Assembly (NCBI RefSeq): GCF_016789985.1
Contig: NZ_JAEUOL010000290.1
Coordinates: 1-34,186, forward strand
Direction of reading: 5' to 3'
Source: Accumulibacter sp.
GTDB taxonomy: Bacteria; Pseudomonadota; Gammaproteobacteria; Burkholderiales; Rhodocyclaceae
Length of the DNA stretch: 34,186 nucleotides
The notes below the pieces were generated by a model, which made no database searches, was not told the origin of the DNA, and saw nothing but the letters and a program-made list of their open reading frames with translations. Every line of letters begins with the position of its first letter. Positions within the stretch are counted from its first letter, which is position 1. The position numbers and the translations under genes are program-made. Positions 22,876 through 32,149 of the stretch are shown here, piece after piece.

Positions 22876-25800
22876 ATGCGAGAGTTCAATTCACTCGAAC
22901 AGCAGTTGCTGGAATACAAGGCGATTCTTGATCACTCGGGGATTGCCGTTGTATGCACGCGCAACCGCCGGGTCTATCGTTGCAACCCGCGTGCCGAGGA
23001 GCTTTTCGGGTGGGACACCGGCAATTTGGTGGGCCAGCCGGACACGGTCTTCTACGCGGATGGCGAGGCCTGCGAAGCCCTGCGCAGGCAAGCACTCCCG
23101 CCTTTGCGGATAGGCCGGATCGTCGATCTCGAAATGGTAATGACGCGGCGTGACGGTACGACGTTTGTCGCTCACCTCATCGCGCGGGCGATCGATCCGG
23201 CGGCACCACGTGACGGGACGGTGTGGATCGTGCGCGACATCAGCCACGAGGTCCGGGCACGGGAGGAAAATGCGCGGCTGCTGCGTGAGCAGCAGCTCAT
23301 TTTCGAGAATGCGGAGACCGGCATCGTCATCCTGCGTGAGCGAATCATTCAACGCTGTAACCGGCGTTTTAGCGAGATCCTGGGTTACGCGCAGGATGAG
23401 CTGATCGGCAAGTCGACCCGAACATATTATCCTAGTGAACAGGCTTGGCTGGAGACTGGCGAAGCAGCTTACGCGGCTATCGCCAAGCACGGCATCTACC
23501 ACGGTGAGGTGATGTTTAGGCGCCGCGACGGCACTTCGATCTGGACCCACATTACCGGTAGCATGATCGAGCTGAACAACCCGGATGAAGGCTACGTCTG
23601 GTTGTATGAGGACGTGACCGAAAAGCGTCAGGCAAGTCGTGCAATGGATACCTTGCTGCGCGAGCAGACGCTGATTCTGGAACGTGCGCCGATTGGTATC
23701 GCTTTCGTACGCGATCGCATCATTCAGCGGTGCAATCCCGGCCTGGAGAGGATCTTCGGTTACCCGCCTGGGCAACTGCTTGGCCAGTCGACGCGTGTCT
23801 GCTTTGCCAGTGAGGAAGCCTGGTTGGCGAAAGGGGAACAGGCGCGCCGGTTGATGGCAGAAAGTGGAAGATTCGTTGGTGAAGTGGAGTACCGGCGGGC
23901 CGACGGGACGCCGATCTGGTGTCAGGTCACCGGCAGCCTGCTTGATCCTGAAAAACCCGCCGAGGGCCATGTCTGGCTGTTCGAAGACATCACTGCCCGC
24001 CGGGCTGCGGAAGAAGCACTGGTGGAAAGCCTCTGGGAACAACAGCTCATCTTTGACAATGCGATGATCGGGATTTCTTATCAGCGCGAACGTACGCTAC
24101 TGCGCTGCAATCGCCGTTGCGAGGAGATCTTCGGGTATCCGCCGGGTGGTCTGAAGGGACAGTCGACCCGTATCCTGTTTGCCAGTGAGGAGGCCTGGGA
24201 AGAGAGCGGGCGCCTGGTTTACGAGAACCATATTGCGACGGAAACCTTCGAGGGCGAATTCCTTTATTGCCGTCTGGATGGCAGTCCGATCCGCGTGCGG
24301 GTGATCGGCCGCACGATTGGCGAGCACCAGTCGGCCGAAACCTGGATCTGGACCTATGAGGATGTGACCGCCCAACGTGCTGCTGAAGACGCGTTGCGGC
24401 AGAGTCATCTCGAGCTCGAGCAGCGCGTCAACGAACGCACCCGTGAGCTTTCTCGGCAGCTCGACTTCCTGCGTCAGTTGATTGAAGCGATTCCCGGCCC
24501 GGTTTTTTACAAGAACATCGATGGACGCTATCTCGGCTGCAATCAAGCGTTTCTAGACATGATAGGCAAGGAGCGCAGCGCGGTGGTCGGTGCCACCGTA
24601 TACGACCTGGCGCCACCTGATCTGGCCGATCGCTATCGGGCGGCCGACGACGAGTTACTGCAGCACCCGGGTTCCCAGGTCTACGAATCGAAGGTGCGAC
24701 ACGCTGATGGTAGCTACCACGATGTCGTCTTTCACAAGGCCACCTACGGCAAACCGGACGAGTCCGGTGGTGGCCTGGTGGGTGTGATACTGGACATCAC
24801 TGAACGAAAACGGATGGAAGCCCGCCTGCAGCAGGCGGCAACGGTCTTTGACAGCAGCACGGAAGGCATCACCATTACCGCGCCGGATGGTTGCATCATT
24901 GCTGTGAACCGGGCATTCACCGAAATCACCGGTTACTGTGAGGATGAAGTCATCGGGCAGAACCCGCGCATCCTGCAGTCGGGGCGCCACGATCGCAGCC
25001 ACTACCATGCAATGTGGCAGGCACTGGCCAGTTGTGGGCGATGGCAGGGCGAACTGTGGAACCGCCGCAAGGATGGCCAGACGTTTCTCGAATCATTGAC
25101 GATCAGTGCCATCAAAGACCAGGAGGATCGGGTAACGCATTACGTCGGGGTTTTCTCGGACATTACCGAATTGCGCAAGGCGCACGACCAGCTCAACCAC
25201 CAGGCACATCATGACCCTCTGACCGGCCTGCCCAACCGCCTGTTGCTCGGCGACCGTCTGCACAAGGCGATGCAGCGCGCCCACCGTGATGAAACCGAAC
25301 TTGCCGTCCTGTTCATCGATCTCGATCGGTTCAAGATCATCAATGACACCTTGGGGCATCAGGTCGGCGACCGTGTTCTTTGTGAGGTTGCGAGACGTCT
25401 CAGCAAGCTGATGCGTGAATCGGATACGGTTGGTCGGCTCGGCGGCGACGAGTTCCTGATCATCGTCGAGGGAATCGTTGACCCGACCGTCGCCTCGCAC
25501 GTTGCGGACAAGATCCTCAACGTTCTGCAGGATGCTCCAGTGACGGTCGAACAGGAGTTCTTTGTCGGTGCCAGCATTGGGATCAGCGTCTTCCCGCGTG
25601 ACGGGAATGATGTCGAGACATTGATGAAGAATGCCGATGTCGCGATGTATCGCGCCAAGGAAAGAGGCCGCAACACTTACGAGTTCTTTACCAACGAGTT
25701 GACTCAATCGTCGCTGGCCCGTCTTCAGATGGAAACCGATCTGCGACGCGCCATCGAGCGTGGTGAATTGCTCATCTACCTGCAGCCGCAGTTCTCGCTG

Positions 25801-26484
25801 CGTACGGGAAAACTGCTCGGTGCCGAGGCTCTGGTGCGCTGGCAGCGCTCTGAGCAGGGGCTGGTCATGCCGAGCGAATTCATCAGACTGGCCGAGGAGT
25901 CCGGCCTGATCGTGCCAATCGGTGAATGGGTGCTGTATACGGCTGCCTGCCAATGGGCGGCCTGGATTGCGGATGGTTTTGCTCCGGGTGTTCTATCGGT
26001 CAATGTTTCCGGTGTCGAGTTTGCCCGTGGTAAAATTGAACAAATAGCGCGCAGAACAGTGGACATGTCCGGATTGCCAGCACACTTTCTGGAGCTGGAG
26101 ATCACCGAAAGCGCGATCATGAGCCATGCCGAGAACAGCGTCCAGGTTCTCGACAATCTGCGTGGCATGGGTCTCAGCCTGGTGATCGACGATTTCGGCA
26201 CTGGCTACTCTTCCCTGGCCTATCTCAAGCGCTTGCCTCTCAACAAGTTGAAAATCGACCAGAGTTTTGTTCGTGGGTTACCATCCGATCTTGAAGATTG
26301 TGCCATCACACGGGCCGTGATTGCGCTCGCTCACAGCCTTCAGTTGACCGTCATTGCGGAAGGCGTTGAGACCGAGGAACAGCGTCAGTTCCTGAACCGT
26401 GAGGATTGTGACGACATGCAAGGTTACCTGAGCGGAAGGCCGATGTCCGTCGATGAGTACCAACGGCGCTTCCTTGACGATTGA
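22876..26484 (+). CDS. Multi-PAS GGDEF-EAL protein (c-di-GMP turnover)
   Basis: This 1202-residue cytoplasmic sensor has no transmembrane segment. PAS1 spans ~8-125. Three tandem similar PAS/PAC units begin at residues 135, 260 and 385. A coiled-coil-like ALRQSHLELEQRVNERTREL lies near 506-530, then PAS5 (~536-645) and PAS6 (~655-775) lead to the output domains. The GGDEF domain starts HHDPLTGLPNR (~778) with an intact GGDEF at 856-860. The EAL domain has intact EAL at 984-986, ELEITES, DDFGTGYSS (from 1105) and IAEGVETEEQ. Both diguanylate cyclase and phosphodiesterase active sites look complete; which one dominates is unknown. It overlaps or abuts the acyltransferase gene. Confidence 0.93.
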   Translation: MREFNSLEQQLLEYKAILDHSGIAVVCTRNRRVYRCNPRAEELFGWDTGNLVGQPDTVFYADGEACEALRRQALPPLRIGRIVDLEMVMTRRDGTTFVAHLIARAIDPAAPRDGTVWIVRDISHEVRAREENARLLREQQLIFENAETGIVILRERIIQRCNRRFSEILGYAQDELIGKSTRTYYPSEQAWLETGEAAYAAIAKHGIYHGEVMFRRRDGTSIWTHITGSMIELNNPDEGYVWLYEDVTEKRQASRAMDTLLREQTLILERAPIGIAFVRDRIIQRCNPGLERIFGYPPGQLLGQSTRVCFASEEAWLAKGEQARRLMAESGRFVGEVEYRRADGTPIWCQVTGSLLDPEKPAEGHVWLFEDITARRAAEEALVESLWEQQLIFDNAMIGISYQRERTLLRCNRRCEEIFGYPPGGLKGQSTRILFASEEAWEESGRLVYENHIATETFEGEFLYCRLDGSPIRVRVIGRTIGEHQSAETWIWTYEDVTAQRAAEDALRQSHLELEQRVNERTRELSRQLDFLRQLIEAIPGPVFYKNIDGRYLGCNQAFLDMIGKERSAVVGATVYDLAPPDLADRYRAADDELLQHPGSQVYESKVRHADGSYHDVVFHKATYGKPDESGGGLVGVILDITERKRMEARLQQAATVFDSSTEGITITAPDGCIIAVNRAFTEITGYCEDEVIGQNPRILQSGRHDRSHYHAMWQALASCGRWQGELWNRRKDGQTFLESLTISAIKDQEDRVTHYVGVFSDITELRKAHDQLNHQAHHDPLTGLPNRLLLGDRLHKAMQRAHRDETELAVLFIDLDRFKIINDTLGHQVGDRVLCEVARRLSKLMRESDTVGRLGGDEFLIIVEGIVDPTVASHVADKILNVLQDAPVTVEQEFFVGASIGISVFPRDGNDVETLMKNADVAMYRAKERGRNTYEFFTNELTQSSLARLQMETDLRRAIERGELLIYLQPQFSLRTGKLLGAEALVRWQRSEQGLVMPSEFIRLAEESGLIVPIGEWVLYTAACQWAAWIADGFAPGVLSVNVSGVEFARGKIEQIARRTVDMSGLPAHFLELEITESAIMSHAENSVQVLDNLRGMGLSLVIDDFGTGYSSLAYLKRLPLNKLKIDQSFVRGLPSDLEDCAITRAVIALAHSLQLTVIAEGVETEEQRQFLNREDCDDMQGYLSGRPMSVDEYQRRFLDD

Positions 26485-26491
26485 AACCGCC

Positions 26492-28580
<2,089 letters not shown>

Positions 28581-28638
28581 CTATCATCTGTTCGTGATAA
28601 ACAAAAGGGATGAAAAACCGGAAATTGGCGGGGAACTC

Positions 28639-28667
28639 TTGCCCGAGGCGGTGTTCTGATATGTAGA
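28639..28667 (+). promoter_or_regulatory. Possible promoter of the candidate small RNA
   Basis: TTGCCC (28639-28644) and TGTAGA (28662-28667) are 17 bases apart on the plus strand. An overlapping TATGTA (28660-28665) is an alternative -10. This would start RNA near 28674, giving a transcript of about 90 bases ending at the terminator. The -10 is weak. Confidence 0.3.
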
Positions 28668-28673
28668 TGGCTT

Positions 28674-28763
28674 TGCCGTCTCCCGCTTCACCTCCCTGAG
28701 CGGGTGCCTTATTCCTTAAGGCATGTGTTGCCCCCGGCTCCCCCTTTGCCGGGGGTTTTTTTT
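28674..28763 (+). ncRNA. Candidate triple-hairpin regulatory small RNA beside engB
   Basis: On the plus strand, opposite to both flanking genes, three perfect hairpins follow in series. The first is CCCGCT/AGCGGG with loop TCACCTCCCTG (28682-28704). The second is TGCCTT/AAGGCA with loop ATTCCTT (28705-28723). The third is the terminator CCCCCGGC/GCCGGGGG followed by eight T's (28731-28763). No plus-strand protein gene precedes it, so the terminator must end a non-coding RNA. The loops are C/U-rich and complementary to Shine-Dalgarno sequences (CACCTCC), a hallmark of small RNAs that block translation. The U-tail suits Hfq. Its place convergent to engB resembles Spot 42 in E. coli and ErsA in Pseudomonas, by position only. 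The 5' end is a guess. Confidence 0.6.
28731..28763 (+). terminator. Intrinsic terminator (plus strand)
   Basis: An 8-bp perfect GC stem (28731-28738 with 28748-28755), a 9-base loop and eight consecutive T's make a textbook intrinsic terminator. It points to the plus strand only, as no T-run follows on the minus strand. Its T-run overlaps the engB stop codon. It belongs to the candidate small RNA. Confidence 0.9.
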
Positions 28764-29472
28764 AGCCTTTGCCAAGGTTGCCGGTATTTCTTGCGCTCCA
28801 GCCCATGGCACCGCGCTTCTTCGGGCGGGCGATCTTTTCGCTCGGCGGGTTTAGCGGCGGCGCCGTCTTCTCTGGTACTGTCAATCCGAGCCAGCCGGCG
28901 AGAACAGCCTCCGCCTGTGCGACCCCCGACTTTTTCAGGCTTGAGAATAGCTGCCAGCTGAAGCTGCCGCCAATGGCTCTGCATGCCTGCTCGACCTCAC
29001 GCATGGCGAGTATCTGTTGCTGCCGGGTCAGCTTGTCGGCCTTCGACAACAGAACGTGTATCGGTTTGCCGGTAGGGGCGAACCAGCCCAGCATCTGCAA
29101 GTCGAGTTCGGTCAGGGGATGGCGACTGTCCATAATCAGCACCAGACCGGTAAGCGCCTCGCGGTAGCGCAGATAGGGTGCGAGCAGACCCTCCCATTGC
29201 GAGCGAATCTCTTCTGGGGCCTTGGCAAAGCCGTAGCCAGGGAGGTCGACAAAGTATTTCCCGGGTTCGACGCGAAAGTAGTTCAGGTGCTGCGTTCGTC
29301 CCGGCGTCTTGGACACGAAGGCCAGGCGGATGTGGTTGGCCAGAGTGTTGATCGCGGAAGATTTGCCCGAATTGGAGCGTCCAGCAAAAGCGATTTCGGC
29401 CAGCGAGTCGCCCGGCAGATCCCGCAGGTGGACCACCGTCGTCTGGAAAACCACCTTCTGAAAAAGGGGCAT
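28762..29472 (-). CDS. engB: Ribosome biogenesis GTP-binding protein EngB/YsxC
   Basis: EngB (YihA/YsxC) is an essential GTPase that helps assemble the 50S subunit. The N-terminal strand [14 protein letters not shown] leads to G1 [14 protein letters not shown]2 lies in [14 protein letters not shown]3 is [10 protein letters not shown] and G4 is LSKADK. The protein (236 residues) is longer than the usual about 200-210 because of a basic, proline-rich C-terminal tail (about 200-236, [17 protein letters not shown]). It is divergent from the cytochrome gene, and its stop overlaps the T-run of the plus-strand terminator. Confidence 0.95.
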   Translation of the reverse strand: MPLFQKVVFQTTVVHLRDLPGDSLAEIAFAGRSNSGKSSAINTLANHIRLAFVSKTPGRTQHLNYFRVEPGKYFVDLPGYGFAKAPEEIRSQWEGLLAPYLRYREALTGLVLIMDSRHPLTELDLQMLGWFAPTGKPIHVLLSKADKLTRQQQILAMREVEQACRAIGGSFSWQLFSSLKKSGVAQAEAVLAGWLGLTVPEKTAPPLNPPSEKIARPKKRGAMGWSARNTGNLGKG

Positions 29473-29598
29473 GGAAGGACCCGAAATGGATGGATGGGAC
29501 AGGCGCGCGCCCGAGGAGCAATCTGATATAGAATAACAGCTTTGCTGCTCGGCTTCTCCGGTCTCAGATCAGTCATCGTTGTCAATGGGAGTTTGGAC

Positions 29599-30234
29599 AT
29601 GATTCGTACAACGGCACTAGCGGTTCTCCTGGCCGCCAGTTTCCCCGCTTTCGGAACAGAACAGGCAAGAGCAAAGGTTGATCTGGTCAAAGCCAAGGAA
29701 ATTGCTGAAGGCGTGTGCGTTGCCTGTCACGCTGCCGATGGGAACAGCCAGACATCGGCCAATCCCATACTCGCCGGCCAGATTCCCGACTATCTCTACA
29801 AACAATTGGGCAATTTCAAGGCGACCGACGGCAAGCCGCCGGTACGCAACAACGCGATCATGGGCGGCATGGTGGCCGCACTGTCGGACGAAGACATGCG
29901 TAGCCTGGCGGTCTATTTTTCCCAGCAGAAGATCAAGCCCTCGCTGGCCAAGGACGAGAAGCTCTTGGCCGCAGGCAAGACGCTGTGGCGCATGGGAGAC
30001 TTCGCGAAAGGCGTACCGGCCTGTGCCGGTTGCCACGGTCCGACCGGTGCCGGCCTTCCAGCGCAATACCCGCGGCTGTCGGGGCAGTACGCTGAGTACA
30101 CCGCGACCCAGTTGAAGACCTTCAGGAGTCACGAGCGAGCCAACGATTCGGAAAAGGTGATGCGCGTGATTGCGGGCAAACTTTCCGATCATCAGATCGA
30201 CGCGGTTGCCGAGTACGCCGCCGGTCTGCGCTAG
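29599..30234 (+). CDS. Dihaem cytochrome c (cytochrome c4 family)
   Basis: This periplasmic electron carrier has two haem-binding motifs, CVACH (40-44) and CAGCH (142-146). Each sits in a c-type domain of about 90 residues, with Met ligands likely in the second half of each domain (MGGM and VMRV regions). The first 19 residues (MIRTTALAVLLAASFPAFG) form a signal peptide. The 211-residue length fits cytochrome c4. ATG 29599 has GGGAG at good spacing. It is divergent from engB across a short AT-rich element with a TATAGAAT -10 (29527-29534). The engB/cytochrome c4 pairing is common in betaproteobacteria, near cytochrome maturation genes. Confidence 0.92.
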   Translation: MIRTTALAVLLAASFPAFGTEQARAKVDLVKAKEIAEGVCVACHAADGNSQTSANPILAGQIPDYLYKQLGNFKATDGKPPVRNNAIMGGMVAALSDEDMRSLAVYFSQQKIKPSLAKDEKLLAAGKTLWRMGDFAKGVPACAGCHGPTGAGLPAQYPRLSGQYAEYTATQLKTFRSHERANDSEKVMRVIAGKLSDHQIDAVAEYAAGLR

Positions 30235-30360
30235 GAATCTCTGACGGAAAACCGACTCGGGCGATTGTTGTGCGCCCGGCACAGCCGGTCGCGTCCCCCT
30301 TGGCAATGAGCGCTGGACGTTCTAGCATGGGGGTGTCTCCCTGACCAGAAAGGACGCTTC

Positions 30361-30789
30361 ATGAAGACACTCAGGCAAATCCTCGCCGGCAAGAGCGGGC
30401 AACTGGCAACTGTCGCGCCCGACCAGCCGGTTTTTCACGCGCTCCGGGTGATGTCCGACGCCAACGTCGGTGCGGTTCTGGTTCTTGACGGTGAAAAGCT
30501 CGTCGGCATCTTCTCCGAGCGTGACTACGCACGCAAGGTGATTCTTTATGGCAAGGCATCGAAGGAGACCCCGGTGAGGGCGATCATGTCCGACAAGGTG
30601 CTTTACGTGACACCGGAGCAGACCGTAGACGAATGTATGGCGATCATGACCGAGAAACACTTCCGTCACCTGCCGGTCCTTGAGGATGGCAAGGTCATCG
30701 GGATTGTTTCGATTGGTGACGTGGTCAAGGAAATGATCTGTGCGCAGCAGTTCATCATCGAGCAAATGGAGAAGTACATCACCGGCTGA
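30361..30789 (+). CDS. CBS-domain pair protein
   Basis: This 142-residue protein consists of two CBS domains and little else: AVLVLDGEKLVGIFSERDYARKV ends the first, HLPVLEDGKVIGIVSIGDVVKEM the second. Such stand-alone pairs bind adenine nucleotides and act as energy or ligand sensors for unknown partners. ATG 30361 has AAAGGA seven bases upstream. No catalytic or membrane domain is fused. Neighbours give no clear partner. Confidence 0.9.
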   Translation: MKTLRQILAGKSGQLATVAPDQPVFHALRVMSDANVGAVLVLDGEKLVGIFSERDYARKVILYGKASKETPVRAIMSDKVLYVTPEQTVDECMAIMTEKHFRHLPVLEDGKVIGIVSIGDVVKEMICAQQFIIEQMEKYITG

Positions 30790-30963
30790 TCCATCAGACT
30801 CCCTGGTTTGTCCTGTCTTGGGATTGTTCGCCGCACCGAGCGTTTACAGGTCGGGATTCTCCTCCGTGCAGCGCTGGCTTACTTTTCGCCCCGTTCCATC
30901 CGGTCTCCTGGTTGCTGGCACACGACTGGCAGCTGGCTGAAAATCGGCTCACGCCAGCTCGGG
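30790..30963. other. Convergent spacer, nothing recognised
   Basis: The 174 bases between the CBS gene and the phosphatase gene contain no gene, RNA or clear terminator with a T-run. Confidence 0.4.
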
Positions 30964-31602
30964 CTACGGCAGTTCGTCAAGGCCGAACCTGGACAGGTGC
31001 TCGGTCTGGCTCCAGCTCAGCAGACTCCACGAGTTGTCGAGGACGCTCAGCCAGTTGATTCCGGCGTTGGGAATCAGGAAATCACGGGGACTGGACAAGG
31101 GGTTACCGCGAACCAGTCGGTTTACTATGTCGAGTACCCCACCGTGGGTAACCACGACAATCGTCTCGCCCAGATGCTCGGCGGCCAGCTCGCAAAGCCC
31201 GGTGCTGACGCGTTCGTGCAGTTGCTGCAGGCTCTCGCCACCGAAGGGGATGACGAAGCCGGGGTCGCGCGTTTCGAACGAGTGGTAATCAGCCGGGTAT
31301 CTGGCGCGTGATTCGTCATAGGTCAGCCCTTCAAAGAAGCCATAGCGCCGTTCACGAAACTGTGGTCGAAAGCGGGGGGACAGTTTCAGCTTGCTGGAGA
31401 TGCGTTCGGCGGTTTGGCGCGCGCGCAACAGGTCACTGCTGTACAGGGCGGTGATCGGTTCACCAGCCAACCAGTTCGCTGCGGCCTGCGCCTGGATCAG
31501 CCCAGCCGCATTGAGTCCGATGTCGATCTGCCCCTGAATACGCTTTTCGGCGTTCCAGGTGGTCTCGCCATGCCGGACAAGACAGATTCGGGTCTCTTCC
31601 AT
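30964..31602 (-). CDS. Histidine phosphatase family protein (phosphoglycerate mutase-like)
   Basis: This 212-residue enzyme has the phosphoacceptor motif LVRHGETTWN (His11) and the second-histidine motif VTHGGVLDIVNRL. ERRYGFFEGLTYDE is the usual E-loop. These define the cofactor-dependent phosphoglycerate mutase/phosphatase superfamily. The pattern fits GpmB/CobC-like broad phosphatases rather than glycolytic GpmA, which is longer (about 230-250). The exact substrate is unknown. A TAGAAT -10-like element lies at 31743-31738 on the minus strand, about 135 bases upstream. A 5' leader of that size would be unusual. Confidence 0.85.
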   Translation of the reverse strand: MEETRICLVRHGETTWNAEKRIQGQIDIGLNAAGLIQAQAAANWLAGEPITALYSSDLLRARQTAERISSKLKLSPRFRPQFRERRYGFFEGLTYDESRARYPADYHSFETRDPGFVIPFGGESLQQLHERVSTGLCELAAEHLGETIVVVTHGGVLDIVNRLVRGNPLSSPRDFLIPNAGINWLSVLDNSWSLLSWSQTEHLSRFGLDELP

Positions 31603-31931
31603 CGTTGCCGTTCAGATATTGTGGGTTCGCAAGTGCGCTGTAGCAGCGGCTGCTGGTCGGCCAAGCATTGGTGGGGCTCGTGGTCGGCTGGACAAGAAAG
31701 CAGCCCGTGGCCAGTGGGTCACTCTTGCGAAGACGCGATTCTAATCCATTTGCACAGTCGCTTTGGCGACTGCAGAGCGGCTTTGTGCGAGGGTGCCGGA
31801 CCCAACTCCCGGCCGCTCCGTCACCAGCGTTGGTCTTTCGCAGGGAAGCGTCGTACGCCAACGCCCGGGTTTGGCAAGAAGTCTCAGTGCCTTTTCGGCC
31901 GCTGTGGCGACTGATGTGATACCATCCGACT
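31603..31931. other. Intergenic region between the histidine phosphatase gene and ffs
   Basis: About 330 bases hold no protein gene I can support. It contains an exact 7-bp inverted repeat CAGTCGC/GCGACTG with loop TTTG (31754-31771), a minus-strand TAGAAT at 31743-31738 and the upstream region of ffs. Short frames here look like chance. Confidence 0.4.
31892..31920 (+). promoter_or_regulatory. Possible ffs promoter
   Basis: TTTTCG (31892-31897) and TGTGAT (31915-31920), 17 bases apart, would place transcription start near the 5' end of the SRP RNA at about 31928-31932. Both hexamers are weak. Confidence 0.3.
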
Positions 31932-32030
31932 TGGCGGGTCTCCCCGCATCGCAGGGTGGTGAACCTGGTCAGGTCCGGAAGGAAGCAGCCACAGCCATCT
32001 GATGTGAGTGCCGGGGGTAAGGCTCGCCAC
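31932..32030 (+). ncRNA. ffs: 4.5S signal recognition particle RNA
   Basis: The SRP RNA pairs with Ffh to target nascent membrane proteins. The universally conserved domain IV hairpin is intact: GGTGAACCTGGTCAGGTCCG, then GGAAGGAAGCAGCC, with the GGAA tetraloop and the asymmetric internal loop. The ends TGGCG (31932-31936) and CGCCA (32025-32029) close a long rod, giving the short bacterial form of about 100 bases. It lies just before dnaX, a common bacterial arrangement. Exact ends are estimated from pairing. Confidence 0.95.
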
Positions 32031-32134
32031 CTTCCTTCATCGCCGTCTCGCCCATCGTGACGAGGGGACCCTTGGTCCCGGGAGTGTCCCCGGCCCGACA
32101 GTGATCAAACAGCTCGGGGAGTCCTGACCCCATC

Positions 32135-32143
32135 TGCTAGAAT
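32135..32143 (+). promoter_or_regulatory. Extended -10 element directly before dnaX
   Basis: TGCTAGAAT is an extended -10 (TGn + TAGAAT). The transcription start expected about seven bases downstream falls on the dnaX ATG itself (32150). No -35 is evident, as extended -10 promoters allow, and no ribosome binding site can fit. Confidence 0.45.
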
Positions 32144-32149
32144 CCGCGC

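Noticed and set aside
31460-31861. Minus-strand frame of 133 codons upstream of the histidine phosphatase
   Set aside because: It overlaps the start of the phosphatase gene in another phase and has no recognisable domain or ribosome site.
32065-32079. GGGACC/GGTCCC hairpin after ffs as a terminator
   Set aside because: There is no T-run downstream; the 4.5S RNA 3' end cannot be assigned to it.
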